A stretch of DNA of 41,418 bases. Source: CAYTPI01 sp964439625 (GTDB taxonomy: Bacteria; Chloroflexota; Anaerolineae; Aggregatilineales; UBA3940). The position numbers and the translations under genes are program-made. The stretch lies in the NCBI GenBank assembly GCA_964439625.1, contig CAYTPI010000025.1, positions 1-41,418 of the forward strand, read 5' to 3'. Below the pieces are notes generated by a model that was not told where the DNA came from, made no database searches, and saw nothing but the letters and a program-made list of their open reading frames with translations. This document shows, piece after piece, positions 1 through 8,164 of this stretch (its first letter is position 1; each line of letters opens with the position of its first letter).

Positions 1-62
1 GCTTCAAGCGGCAGGGCCACTTCGATCAGTTTTTTGCGTCGAATGTCTTTATTCGTGGTCAT
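1..62 (-). CDS. DUF1156-family DNA methyltransferase, N-terminal fragment (runs off left edge)
   Basis: Only the first 21 codons lie in the window, starting at the ATG whose complement is at 60-62. The residues RRKKLIEVALPLEA are the typical opening of DUF1156 proteins, a family of predicted adenine-type DNA methyltransferases found in restriction and antiphage operons. The start codon overlaps the TGA of the HicB-like gene by two bases (ATGA), so the two are probably translationally coupled and the gene is the fourth member of the helicase operon. The family match rests on the N-terminal signature alone. The catalytic methyltransferase motifs and any further partner genes lie outside the window. 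Confidence 0.7.
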   Translation of the reverse strand, partial: MTTNKDIRRKKLIEVALPLE

Positions 63-286
63 GCGGCGGGCGCTCCCTGCGGTTCAGGGACGGGCTGGTC
101 GTGCGCGAGGGCCGCTTCCAGCCACAGGCGCTTGGCATCCTCGATCATCGGCAGGATCTCGTCCCATTCGTCCACCTCGGTCATACAGCCCGGCAGTTCC
201 TTGATCTGGACAAACCAGGCCCCCTCATCGGGGATAATCTCCAGGGTGTAGGGCAGCGACAGGTAATAATCAATCGTCTTATTCAT
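59..286 (-). CDS. HicB-like antitoxin
   Basis: A 75-residue protein of the HicB antitoxin type: a short degraded RNase H-like fold with YTLEIIPDEGAWFVQIKELPGC near the N terminus, followed by an acidic helix containing WDEILPMIEDAKRLWLEAAL. No C-terminal DNA-binding domain is visible, so it may neutralise its toxin without autoregulation through an HTH or RHH domain. I chose the ATG at 286 because a strong GGAGG lies 7 bases upstream. A longer frame to 331 would run deep into the HicA gene. Its start overlaps the end of the HicA-like gene by 8 bases and its stop overlaps the DUF1156 start. Confidence 0.8.
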   Translation of the reverse strand: MNKTIDYYLSLPYTLEIIPDEGAWFVQIKELPGCMTEVDEWDEILPMIEDAKRLWLEAALAHDQPVPEPQGAPAA

Positions 287-560
287 TGGTTTCATCCTCC
301 ACGTCATCTTCCTCTTCGGGGAACAATTCATCTAACAATTCGAGTGCTTTCAGCACATATACTTTCTTCACCTTGCGCCCATGCAGTGGGATGCTGATCG
401 AGCGGTAGACCCTGCCCTCCCGGTACACAAACAGGTGGTGGCTGCCACTGACCCGGTCGAGCACGAATCCAAAACGGGTGAGTAAGGTTTCCAGGTCCTG
501 CATCCTGGCCCCGGTAGGGTTGTTGCGCAGTTTGCGGCGCAGTTTCTCTCGGCGGGCCAT
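279..560 (-). CDS. HicA-like mRNA interferase toxin
   Basis: A 93-residue protein. The core (about residues 22-78) matches the HicA double-stranded-RNA-binding-like fold, with the family hallmark GSHH carrying the catalytic histidine and a following SISIPLHG strand. HicA toxins cleave mRNA and are neutralised by HicB. Unlike minimal HicA (about 60 residues) it has a basic 20-residue N-terminal extension and an acidic C-terminal tail (FPEEEDDVEDETNE). Its ATG overlaps the TGA of the helicase gene (ATGA at 560) and its end overlaps hicB, giving the usual toxin-antitoxin order. A domesticated, non-toxic role inside the defence operon cannot be excluded. Confidence 0.75.
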   Translation of the reverse strand: MARREKLRRKLRNNPTGARMQDLETLLTRFGFVLDRVSGSHHLFVYREGRVYRSISIPLHGRKVKKVYVLKALELLDELFPEEEDDVEDETNE

Positions 561-3500
561 CAGGACGGTTCCTCACTTCTGTCTAACAGACTGCGTATAT
601 TATAGTTCACGCTCGTCACGCCGAAACCTGGCTCCTGTCCAATGGCTTCGCCCGGCACATAGCGCGGCGGTGGCGCCTGCCCGTCTGCCACCTCAACAAT
701 CGCCAAAATAAACTGCTCCGGGCTGTTGATGGCGGTCAGTATCTCGTTGCGGGTCAGGGTCACGGTATCAGCCCCGGCACGCCGCCCCTTCACCTCAATA
801 AAGCGCAGGCGACCATCACGCGGGTCGAGGCTCTCAATATCGTATCCCAGGTTATGCTGGCTCACATCCCTGGGGTGGTTGCCCAGCTCCGCTTCGGCAT
901 CCATCACCGCTTGCATGGCTATCGCCTCCGTGATGCGGGTATCCATGATCTCCGGCGGGGTGCGCTCGCCGTATACCAATCCGGCAGGAATGATCAGTGC
1001 CCCACCAATCACCACCGGCGGTATCGCTGAAATCTGGCGTTCCAGTTCGAGTTCCTCTTTACGCCGTTCCAGACGAGCCGCCAGATCGTCGGCACGCTGC
1101 TGAGCCAGTTTGGAATTGAGTTTCTGGTTGACCTTGCCCGCTTTTTCCGTCTGGCGCAATTCGTGGGCGCGTCGATCCCAGTAGTTGATCTCTTTCGTCA
1201 GCCGCTCTTGCACGGCAACCAGCGTCTTGTCGATCAGCTCCTCTCGCCGCGTTCGAACACGTTCGAGGTGGCCGGGTACAAGCTGCTCAATCGCATAATT
1301 GACGACATGGGACTCCAGTTCTGCTTCTGAAAGCCAGTCCGTCCCCATCGCCTCCGTGAATGAAGCACGCTCTTCATCAGTTGCCGGACGGTAATCCAGG
1401 TAGGGTGCGCTGCCCCCGGCACGTACCCGGTCCTCTTCATCAATTTCCACAAAATGAACTTCACGCGAGATGGTGTGATCTCCCGCGTCACGGATGGCCT
1501 GTTCAAGGAAGAACAGCATGCGAGGAGAGGTTCCCGGATCGGTCGGATCCACCAGCACCGAACCGGACTTCAGCGTATGACGATGTTTACCCAGCAGCAT
1601 GTCGATCACCGTATCCAGCAGCGGGTGCCCCGGACAAATAAACTGCGCAAGCGGCTGGCCTGCGACACTGATCAGAGATTTGTCAAAACACACCCGTTCG
1701 TACTCGCGTAAAATAGACAGTGCGCTGCCCATCTCCTGTGCGCGGTCACGAATGGCTGCCGGGACATAAGTGATGCGGTACCGACCCGGCTCTCGTTCCT
1801 TGATTGATCCCCCAAGCTGTCCAAAGGCCTGTAGGAAAAAGGACTGCACATAATGGGGCTGCAAACGCCGGGCGGCATAGCGTTCCATATCAGCCCGGAT
1901 GCGCTCAATTTGTGTGAGATCCATTGTCTGAGCAACCAGCGAGCGAGCTTCCAGCAGCTCACGCACCCGTTCCCGGTCTATGGCGTTGTCAACTGCTTCG
2001 TCCAGCCGGGCGCGCACTTTTGACTGATCCCCATATCGAACAGCTTCAACCAGCAGTCTGCGCAGCGGGGTCTGGTCAAACAATGTCCCTAGCACATCAA
2101 AGACCTGACCATTGAGTGCTTCACCTTCGATCTCCAACTTGCGCAGCAGCCGCTCGTAGACGTAGCCTTCACGGGTCTCCCCGGCCACCAGATTCCACAG
2201 GTGGCAAACCTCTGTCTGACCAATACGGTGGATACGCCCAAAGCGCTGTTCGAGCCGGTTGGGATTCCAAGGTAAGTCGTAGTTGATCATCAGGTGAGCG
2301 CGTTGCAGGTTGATGCCCTCACCCGCGGCATCGGTTGCTAGGAGAAAATGCACGTCGGGATCATTACGGAAGCGATCTTCTACTTCACGCCGCCGCTCAC
2401 GCGGCAGACCTCCGTCGATATGAACCATGTTGTCGTCTCGCCCAAACAATGTGCTGATCCGTTCCCACAGGTAGCGCAGCGTATCGCGATGTTCGGTGAA
2501 GATCACCAACTTTCGCCGGTCACCTTTCTCACCAACCATGTGCTCGTTGTCCTGGATGATCGTGGCAAGCTCCTCCCACTTACGGTCATTGCCAGTGTGC
2601 CGTACCTGATAAGCTCTGCGCTCCAGAGTCTTGAGGGTTTCAATCTCTGCTTTGAGTTCAGCGATAGTCAATGCCGCCGTAGCTGCGTCGAGTACCAGTT
2701 CCTCGATTTCCTCGAACTCTTCGGCGGGGGCGTCATCGAGATCATCGATGAAATCCGCGTCAAAGAGCACCTCATCATCATATTCATACACTTCAAGCTG
2801 CCGCCGCCTTGCTTCAACTTCCTTCAATCGTCTTTCCAGTCTCTCACGGCGACGCTGCAATGACATGTAGATCGCTTCCGGTGAAGAAGCCAATCGTCGC
2901 TGGAGAACGGTCAGCGCGAAGCCAACCGTGCCCTTGCGCTTGTCGTCAAGCAACTGCTCTACCCTGTTAAACTCCTCGCGGACATACTCTGTCACTGCGT
3001 GATAAAGCTGCATTTCATCCGGCGACAGACGGTAGTTAACCGTATAGGCACGCCGCTCAGGAAAGAGTGGGCGACCATCAAAACGCCGTAGATTCTCTTT
3101 CACCATGCGGCGCATGATGTCGGAAACATCGACTTCATGTACTCCTTCACGGAAGCGGCCCTCAAAGCGATCTTCATCGATCAGTTTGAGAAACATCTGG
3201 AAGTCTTCTTCTTTGCCATTATGTGGGGTCGCTGTCATCAATAGGAAATGACGGGTGAGCTGGCTAAGCAACTCGCCCAGCCGATAGCGTTTAGTTATTT
3301 TAAGTTCTCCACCCCAGAATGATGCCGACATCTTATGGGCTTCATCTACGACCACCAAATCCCAATCAGTGCGACGCAGCTTTTGCTGCAATTCGTCGTT
3401 TCTGGCTACCTGATCCAATCGAATAATGACGAGGTTCTTTTCCTGGAAGGGATTTCCCGTGACAGATGCCTCGACTGTCTCTCGGGTCAGGATATCGAAA

Positions 3501-4033
3501 TGTGTATGGAACTTGAACCACAATTCGTCCTGCCACTGCGCAGCAAGCCCTCCGGGTACACATATCAGGCAGCGGCGAACATCTCCCCGGACGATAAGCT
3601 CCTTGATTAACAGGCCAGCCATAATGGTCTTGCCAGCGCCGGGATCATCCGCCAGCAAGAAGCGGAGGGGCTGCCTAAGCAGCATTTCACCATATACCGC
3701 TGTTATTTGGTGCGGAAGTGGCTCAATCAGAGAGGTATGAACGGCCAGGACAGGATCAAATAGATGTGCGAGATGAATTCGGTATGCTTCCGATACCAAA
3801 CGAAATAAATCTCCGGCAACATCCAGGCTCCAGGTCTGCCTGGATTCGACGATCTCTATCCTGTCTTCGTCACTACGAAAAAGCAGTTGGTTATCTAGTC
3901 GACCATCTGCTCGCTTGTAGGTTAATTCGACAGCATTGGTTCCATGCCATTTCGAATCTATGATCGAAACAACCTGCTGCGGAATGATCCCAATAACTTG
4001 TAAATCTGACTGTAATTCTTCCAGCTTTGCCAT
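560..4033 (-). CDS. SNF2/DEAH-type helicase with C-terminal DUF3883 domain (defence-type)
   Basis: A 1157-residue superfamily 2 helicase. Visible motifs are Walker A in ADDPGAGKT (about 128-137), DEAH (230-233), TATPHNG (about 267-273), motif V ATDAAGEGINLQ (about 566-577) and motif VI QRFGRIHRIGQ (about 596-606). An acidic, coiled-coil-rich insert (about 390-475) separates the two RecA lobes. The C terminus (about 1060-1125) matches DUF3883, with GYDIES and FIEVKGR resembling a PD-(D/E)xK nuclease-like core. Such helicases occur beside DUF1156 methylases in DISARM-like and helicase-methylase-ATPase defence cassettes. It heads the minus-strand operon, with no good Shine-Dalgarno before the ATG. 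Intact and full length; the exact system type is unresolved because the left part is missing. Confidence 0.85.
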   Translation of the reverse strand: MAKLEELQSDLQVIGIIPQQVVSIIDSKWHGTNAVELTYKRADGRLDNQLLFRSDEDRIEIVESRQTWSLDVAGDLFRLVSEAYRIHLAHLFDPVLAVHTSLIEPLPHQITAVYGEMLLRQPLRFLLADDPGAGKTIMAGLLIKELIVRGDVRRCLICVPGGLAAQWQDELWFKFHTHFDILTRETVEASVTGNPFQEKNLVIIRLDQVARNDELQQKLRRTDWDLVVVDEAHKMSASFWGGELKITKRYRLGELLSQLTRHFLLMTATPHNGKEEDFQMFLKLIDEDRFEGRFREGVHEVDVSDIMRRMVKENLRRFDGRPLFPERRAYTVNYRLSPDEMQLYHAVTEYVREEFNRVEQLLDDKRKGTVGFALTVLQRRLASSPEAIYMSLQRRRERLERRLKEVEARRRQLEVYEYDDEVLFDADFIDDLDDAPAEEFEEIEELVLDAATAALTIAELKAEIETLKTLERRAYQVRHTGNDRKWEELATIIQDNEHMVGEKGDRRKLVIFTEHRDTLRYLWERISTLFGRDDNMVHIDGGLPRERRREVEDRFRNDPDVHFLLATDAAGEGINLQRAHLMINYDLPWNPNRLEQRFGRIHRIGQTEVCHLWNLVAGETREGYVYERLLRKLEIEGEALNGQVFDVLGTLFDQTPLRRLLVEAVRYGDQSKVRARLDEAVDNAIDRERVRELLEARSLVAQTMDLTQIERIRADMERYAARRLQPHYVQSFFLQAFGQLGGSIKEREPGRYRITYVPAAIRDRAQEMGSALSILREYERVCFDKSLISVAGQPLAQFICPGHPLLDTVIDMLLGKHRHTLKSGSVLVDPTDPGTSPRMLFFLEQAIRDAGDHTISREVHFVEIDEEDRVRAGGSAPYLDYRPATDEERASFTEAMGTDWLSEAELESHVVNYAIEQLVPGHLERVRTRREELIDKTLVAVQERLTKEINYWDRRAHELRQTEKAGKVNQKLNSKLAQQRADDLAARLERRKEELELERQISAIPPVVIGGALIIPAGLVYGERTPPEIMDTRITEAIAMQAVMDAEAELGNHPRDVSQHNLGYDIESLDPRDGRLRFIEVKGRRAGADTVTLTRNEILTAINSPEQFILAIVEVADGQAPPPRYVPGEAIGQEPGFGVTSVNYNIRSLLDRSEEPS

Positions 4034-4080
4034 GCAAAAAACCTCAGACTTTTCGGTGATTAGATTGTGGATTCACACTG

Positions 4081-4472
4081 CTCGAGAAAGTTAATGCGGT
4101 GCTTGAACCATACAAGGACAAGGTGTTGCGACTGCTTTTGCCACAAAAGCAAAGACTGACTTTGGAGGCGAAGGTATAGTCTATATTGCCTCTAGAACGG
4201 ATCTAGCTGGCATTGCACAATTAACTGGCTCGTACCTACAGTATGAGTTTGAAGTTGCCTTTTAGATTTTGCCATTAGATTTTGCGAGACTTTCTAGTAG
4301 TTCCGTCAGTGATGAAAGAGCTAGACAGATGCTCGCTACACTTGGAGTGCATATCCCGTCGCAAATAAGCGGTGGCGATAGTCTCACGCAAACCCTAAAA
4401 GACTTAGTCTCTCCCATTTTAACCAAAGAGCAGATTAAGTAGTTTGTATCTGACGCTAGGAGAACTTTGTGA
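4081..4472 (+). pseudogene. Decayed reading frame A, function unknown
   Basis: No intact gene, but conceptual translation gives protein-like segments that join up if one frameshift near 4125 and two in-frame TAG codons (about 4264 and 4439) are ignored: LEKVNAVLEPYKDK, then GEGIVYIASRTDLAGIAQL, then ARQMLATLGVHIPSQISGG, ending at a TGA at 4470-4472. I do not recognise the family. The pieces suggest the C-terminal half of a gene once adjacent to the defence operon. It could also be chance open frame, though the low-stop, amphipathic character argues against that. Confidence 0.4.
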
Positions 4473-4758
4473 CTGATCCGGTATTTTGAATCGAAAGAGT
4501 CGGACAAAATAGTGATAAAGATTATGTTTTGATAGGCCTTGTTCATGAGATACTTAGGTTGGGGGATATCCTGGCAACGTCTGCTCGATCAGCAACTAAT
4601 GTATTTGAACTGGTTGATATCCACCCATATGGATCTCATCTTTCAAAAATACATCCACCAATACTTGCCAAATAACGTTGCGGTCACTTAATGGTGAGCT
4701 AACCAGCAATATTATCGAGAAGGCTGCTCAGCATTTGCATAAAGTCACCCCTGAGTAA
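4469..4758 (+). pseudogene. Decayed reading frame B, function unknown
   Basis: A GTG at 4469 overlaps the presumed stop of frame A (GTGA). The frame reads TDPVF, hits a TGA at 4487, then continues with DYVLIGLVHEILRLGDILA and ATNVFELVDIHPYGSHLSK. Two more frame changes give NNVAVT and NGELTSNIIEKAAQHLHK before a TAA at 4756-4758. The overlap of A and B looks like a former operon. Family not recognised. Several independent lesions within 300 bases argue for real decay rather than a single sequencing error. Confidence 0.35.
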
Positions 4759-4780
4759 CAAGTCTTAAAGCTTGAGTTGA

Positions 4781-5104
4781 TATAGTAGGGGCGCAGATTT
4801 ATGTCGCGCCCCTACACCATTTGCCTTTGACGACTTTATCTTGAATGGGGCGCTGGATGTTGTCGGTGTCATAGAACCACCCGTGGGTAATGTTGTTCAG
4901 GTTCGCAGCAAAGACGACTGGGCAACTGACACCATGGTGGCTACCGCCCCTGCAATCACAAGAAGCTTCCCAACCGTCGTTATTTTGCGTGATGGCGAAC
5001 CTTGGGTGAACAATGCACACTTTGGTGCGCTCCAGGCTGGCGAAGTGACACTAGCTTATGAAATTCTGCGGACTACCTTTACTGAGGTAATGGCTGCGGA
5101 ATAA
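4781..5104 (+). pseudogene. Orphan open frame, possible gene remnant
   Basis: The frame is open from the base after a TGA at 4778-4780 to the TAA at 5102-5104. The only in-window start candidate is the TTG at 4841, which would give 87 residues with no Shine-Dalgarno. The translation (for example FPTVVILRDGEPWVNNAHFG) looks protein-like but matches no family I recognise. The upstream part of the frame passes through the REP-like palindrome, which suggests a 5'-truncated gene fused to the repeat rather than a complete gene. Confidence 0.3.
4785..4815. repeat. REP-like perfect inverted repeat, GTAGGGGCGC arms
   Basis: Two perfect 10-base arms (4785-4794 and 4806-4815) flank an 11-base loop. Short elements with TAGGGGCG...CGCCCCTA arms resemble dispersed palindromic repeats (REP or small MITE type) of bacterial intergenic DNA. 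There is no T-run after either arm, so a plain intrinsic terminator is less likely. Only this one copy was noticed in the window. Confidence 0.55.
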
Positions 5105-5377
5105 CGGTTTCATGAATTTTGGTCAGAAACAGTAGCCATAAGTCTGCTGTTCCTGACGTTTAGTAGTTTTGGCGAAAAGAGAATGACCTCTGTAAAAATT
5201 GTTTGCTGATACCAACTGAAGGTTATTTTCCACATGGGCCAACTATTCCACAAGATAACGAACTTCTAAAAAAGCGGTTATGTTGGGCAGTCTTTGCTAC
5301 ACAGATAGGTATGATAGTCAGAGGGAGTATGCAACGCAGGATAGTTCGGCCTTTAAATCAACTCGATTTAAGACGAC
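5105..5377. other. Intergenic stretch with one weak hairpin
   Basis: No convincing gene. Arms at 5122-5132 and 5147-5157 form an 11-base inverted repeat with one mismatch that becomes a G-U pair in minus-strand RNA. It could end the trkH transcript, but no clear U-run follows. A short plus frame from 5203 overlaps the end of trkH and has no start signal. Confidence 0.3.
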
Positions 5378-6868
5378 TTACTGCCTATCGTGCTTACGCC
5401 CAATTAACACAGAGGAATCGCGGATAAGTTTCAGGCCACCAATAATGACAACATAGAATTCTAAGCGACCAAAGAGCATGGCGATAATTTGCACCAGCAT
5501 CACCTGGATAGGTGCGTTTGCAGTCGTCACACCAACTGAAAGCCCCACTGTTCCAACCGAGCTCGCCATTTCAAATAGACTTTCAGCTAGGCTATAGCCA
5601 CTTAGCGCGAAAACAATAGCCGCGACCCAGAAAAAGATCAGATAGAGCCCAATATACAAAGCAACTTGACTAACCCTCGAATCTGTTAGTGTTTCTTCAC
5701 TATTTCCCTGGCAGATTTTCGGGCTATTTACTGCTCTAGCAGGTAAGAAGGCACGCCTAAACTGCCAGCCTATTGCTTTTAGCATCACATTGACCCGGCT
5801 TAATTTAATGGCACCGGCAGTTGACCCACTACCACCACCAGCCAGCATCAACAGGATAAGGCAAAGCCAACCCGCAGGAGGCCACTCTGTATAAGATACA
5901 GTACTGAACCCTGCTGTAGATGCTGCGGATACACTTTCAAACAACCCAACTCTGATTGACTTTGGGATATCTTCGTAGAATTGGGCTGTAATAGCCGTAA
6001 TCAACAACAATGTACTGCCAACCATCAGAAAAGCCATCAGACGCATTTCTCCAACTTTGAACAGCAGGCGCCATTTGCCTGTAAGCACCGTGTACGCAGT
6101 CAAAAAGTTGATGTTACCGAGTATCATAAGGACAATGATGACCGCTTCGATTGCAAAGCTATCCCAATAACCAATGGACTCTGGTCTTGTTGAAAAGCCC
6201 CCCGTCGAGACAGCCGTCAGAGAATGGTTGAGCGCATCAAACCAAGACATACCTGCGATACGTAATGCAAAGAAACCGCTCACAGCATAACCAGTATATA
6301 AGGACAAAACGATACTGGAAGAACGCCGTACCTGTGGTGCCAATTTCTCAGTGCGGCCTTCAGCTATACTGAAGCTATACCCTAGCGGGCCTGCAATGGC
6401 ACTTACAGCGATAATTGCCAAGCCCGCGCCACCGACAAACTGAATGATGCTCCGGTATACTAATATGACCTCCGGAGCTTGCAAAACATCTACCACTGTG
6501 AGACCTGTAGAAGTCCATCCACTTGTAGATTCAAGCAGAGCCTGAATGAACGTCATATTGTTCACCCAAATAAATGGGATGGTGCCCACGCTGATTGCAG
6601 TAATCCAAATAAAGGTGATGAGCATCGCACCTTCAGTGAAGGCTAGACTGTCGTCTTCAGTCGAAGGTGCCAATCTAGACATACTCCAGCCGACAGCGAA
6701 AAGCACCACAGCGATGATCAGAAATGGAACAGTGCCGACAAGATTGTCCGGAAAGACAACAACTGTGAGACACGGGACGGCGAAGACGCCAGCGATTACT
6801 CGCAGCAGCACGCCAAAATAGTTTGCAAGGTTAGCGTAGCGTTCACGCAAATAAGCTGTTTGACGCAT
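5378..6868 (-). CDS. trkH: TrkH/KtrB-family potassium uptake channel subunit
   Basis: A 496-residue polytopic membrane protein, the usual length for TrkH/KtrB. Four pore-loop filters are visible in order: TSGWTSTG, TAVSTGGFST, SAASTAGFST and SSVGTVGLSV, each carrying the conserved glycine of the K+ selectivity filter. It would move K+ (with Na+ or H+ coupling or as a gated channel) across the cytoplasmic membrane, gated by RCK subunits. The gene overlaps the upstream RCK gene by 26 bases, so it is the last gene of a three-gene potassium operon. Whether it belongs to the TrkH or the KtrB subgroup cannot be decided by eye. Confidence 0.92.
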   Translation of the reverse strand: MRQTAYLRERYANLANYFGVLLRVIAGVFAVPCLTVVVFPDNLVGTVPFLIIAVVLFAVGWSMSRLAPSTEDDSLAFTEGAMLITFIWITAISVGTIPFIWVNNMTFIQALLESTSGWTSTGLTVVDVLQAPEVILVYRSIIQFVGGAGLAIIAVSAIAGPLGYSFSIAEGRTEKLAPQVRRSSSIVLSLYTGYAVSGFFALRIAGMSWFDALNHSLTAVSTGGFSTRPESIGYWDSFAIEAVIIVLMILGNINFLTAYTVLTGKWRLLFKVGEMRLMAFLMVGSTLLLITAITAQFYEDIPKSIRVGLFESVSAASTAGFSTVSYTEWPPAGWLCLILLMLAGGGSGSTAGAIKLSRVNVMLKAIGWQFRRAFLPARAVNSPKICQGNSEETLTDSRVSQVALYIGLYLIFFWVAAIVFALSGYSLAESLFEMASSVGTVGLSVGVTTANAPIQVMLVQIIAMLFGRLEFYVVIIGGLKLIRDSSVLIGRKHDRQ

Positions 6869-7529
6869 TATCTTTGCTGCATAGTATGGTTAGGTTTTGC
6901 TCCTGATGTTCGGTATCACTGATAACCAGAAGATGATCACCTGCTTGTATTTCCGTACTGCCGTGGGGCACAAAAACCTCATCGCCACGGATAACGCCTA
7001 TTATGAGAGCACCAGCAGCTAATGGGAGCTTCGTTAAACTCTTGCCGATTGCTAAGGAATGTTCGTCAATGCGTACATCTGTAAACTGCAGCCGCCCTTC
7101 AGCAAGCGGGAGTAATCCTGTGATATCCGTAAAGGCAGTTTCTTGATCAATGATGGTGCCGATAATCTCTGTGGGAGAAAAAACCATTTTGACACCCAAC
7201 TGCCTGAACACATCTTTATTGTCAGGGTCATTGACAATCGCAATAACTTGCGGGATACCAAACTGGTCCTGCGCTACCTGACAGGCAATGAGATTATCCT
7301 GATCTTTCGCTGTCATGGAGACAAGAACATCGGCGCTATGCGCACCACACTGCCTTAAAATGTCAATGTCACTCCCATCTCCAAAGACCACTGTCGCTTC
7401 AGTTCTGTCAGCCAATTCCTGGCTACGTAGGCGATCAGCATGAACAATTGTTACCTCGTAGTCGCGCTTCAGAAACTGCTTGGTCAAGAAGTAGACGGTC
7501 TCATCGCCGCCGATAATTATTACGTTCAT
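6843..7529 (-). CDS. trkA: TrkA-type regulatory protein, RCK_N plus RCK_C
   Basis: A 228-residue cytoplasmic gating subunit for the K+ transporter. RCK_N spans about residues 1-125 and RCK_C about 140-220. The dinucleotide loop, normally GxGxxG, reads GGDETV, so the glycine pattern is degenerate and nucleotide binding may be weak or altered. The start overlaps the stop of the shorter RCK gene (7526-7529, ATGA) and the end overlaps trkH by 26 bases. The pair of RCK genes looks like a division of labour, with this one supplying the RCK_C ligand domain. Confidence 0.85.
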   Translation of the reverse strand: MNVIIIGGDETVYFLTKQFLKRDYEVTIVHADRLRSQELADRTEATVVFGDGSDIDILRQCGAHSADVLVSMTAKDQDNLIACQVAQDQFGIPQVIAIVNDPDNKDVFRQLGVKMVFSPTEIIGTIIDQETAFTDITGLLPLAEGRLQFTDVRIDEHSLAIGKSLTKLPLAAGALIIGVIRGDEVFVPHGSTEIQAGDHLLVISDTEHQEQNLTILCSKDNASNSLFA

Positions 7530-7978
7530 CGGGTTGTATCCCCTGAAACTTTTGCGTTAAGAAATGCCTCTGTTGACAGACGCGTCGGGCTGACGGTTCT
7601 AATTCCTCTTTGAGCGTAATGCTCGTCTCGGGAGGGGTCAAAAACACGAGCAATAACTTGTTCGACAGAAAATATTCTTTGTGCTACCTGAGCAACCATT
7701 AAATTTGTATTGTCGTGTGTGGTGACCGCGAATAGAGCATCAGCTTCTTCAATGCCTGCTTTACGGAGTATCTCCAACTCTACAGCACTGCCTGTAATTT
7801 TATACCCACTGAACTCGGCTGGGAGCTTTCTAAACGCTTGTTCGCTTTCATCAATGATCACGACGGAGTGCCCATTATGACTGAGCACGCCTGCCAGTTC
7901 GGCGCCGAGCCTGCCGCACCCAACAATAATATAGTATTCGCTTTTCTCATGCCCGTTGCCAAACAAAGAATTCAACAT
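7526..7978 (-). CDS. Short TrkA-type protein, RCK_N domain only
   Basis: A 150-residue protein made of one RCK_N (Rossmann) domain. It has a canonical nucleotide loop, IIVGCGRLGAELA, and an acidic end to strand 2 (VVIIDESE), as expected for NAD(H)- or ATP-binding gating subunits. No RCK_C domain follows. The second ATG at 7978 is preferred over the one at 7984 because GGAG lies 7 bases before it but only 2 bases before the first. First gene of the potassium operon, coupled to the next by an ATGA overlap. Confidence 0.82.
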   Translation of the reverse strand: MLNSLFGNGHEKSEYYIIVGCGRLGAELAGVLSHNGHSVVIIDESEQAFRKLPAEFSGYKITGSAVELEILRKAGIEEADALFAVTTHDNTNLMVAQVAQRIFSVEQVIARVFDPSRDEHYAQRGIRTVSPTRLSTEAFLNAKVSGDTTR

Positions 7979-8103
7979 GAACATACTCCATTCTCAACCA
8001 GCAGACTGGCTACTGAGAACCAATAATTGTCATTTGCAGATTGATAGTACTGAACCAAGAAAATTTATGCGATTAAAGTTTTAGTTTTTGCGAAAATAAA
8101 CAT

Positions 8104-8139
8104 ATAACAAAAAACAGCATACCTATTTAATATGCTGTT
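8104..8139 (-). terminator. Intrinsic terminator after the aldehyde dehydrogenase
   Basis: Read on the minus strand, a perfect 9-base stem (arms 8131-8139 and 8113-8121, 9-base loop) is followed directly by a T-rich tract. It lies 26 bases beyond the stop of the aldehyde dehydrogenase and separates it from the potassium operon. Confidence 0.75.
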
Positions 8140-8164
8140 CTGGAACTATTGATTTAGCTAGCTA

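Noticed and set aside
2348..2863. 171-residue plus-strand open frame
   Set aside because: Lies entirely inside the intact helicase gene on the other strand, with no ribosome site and no family resemblance.
5203..5427. 74-residue plus-strand open frame before and into trkH
   Set aside because: TTG start without ribosome site, overlaps the trkH 3' end, and the composition is not convincing. At best a remnant.
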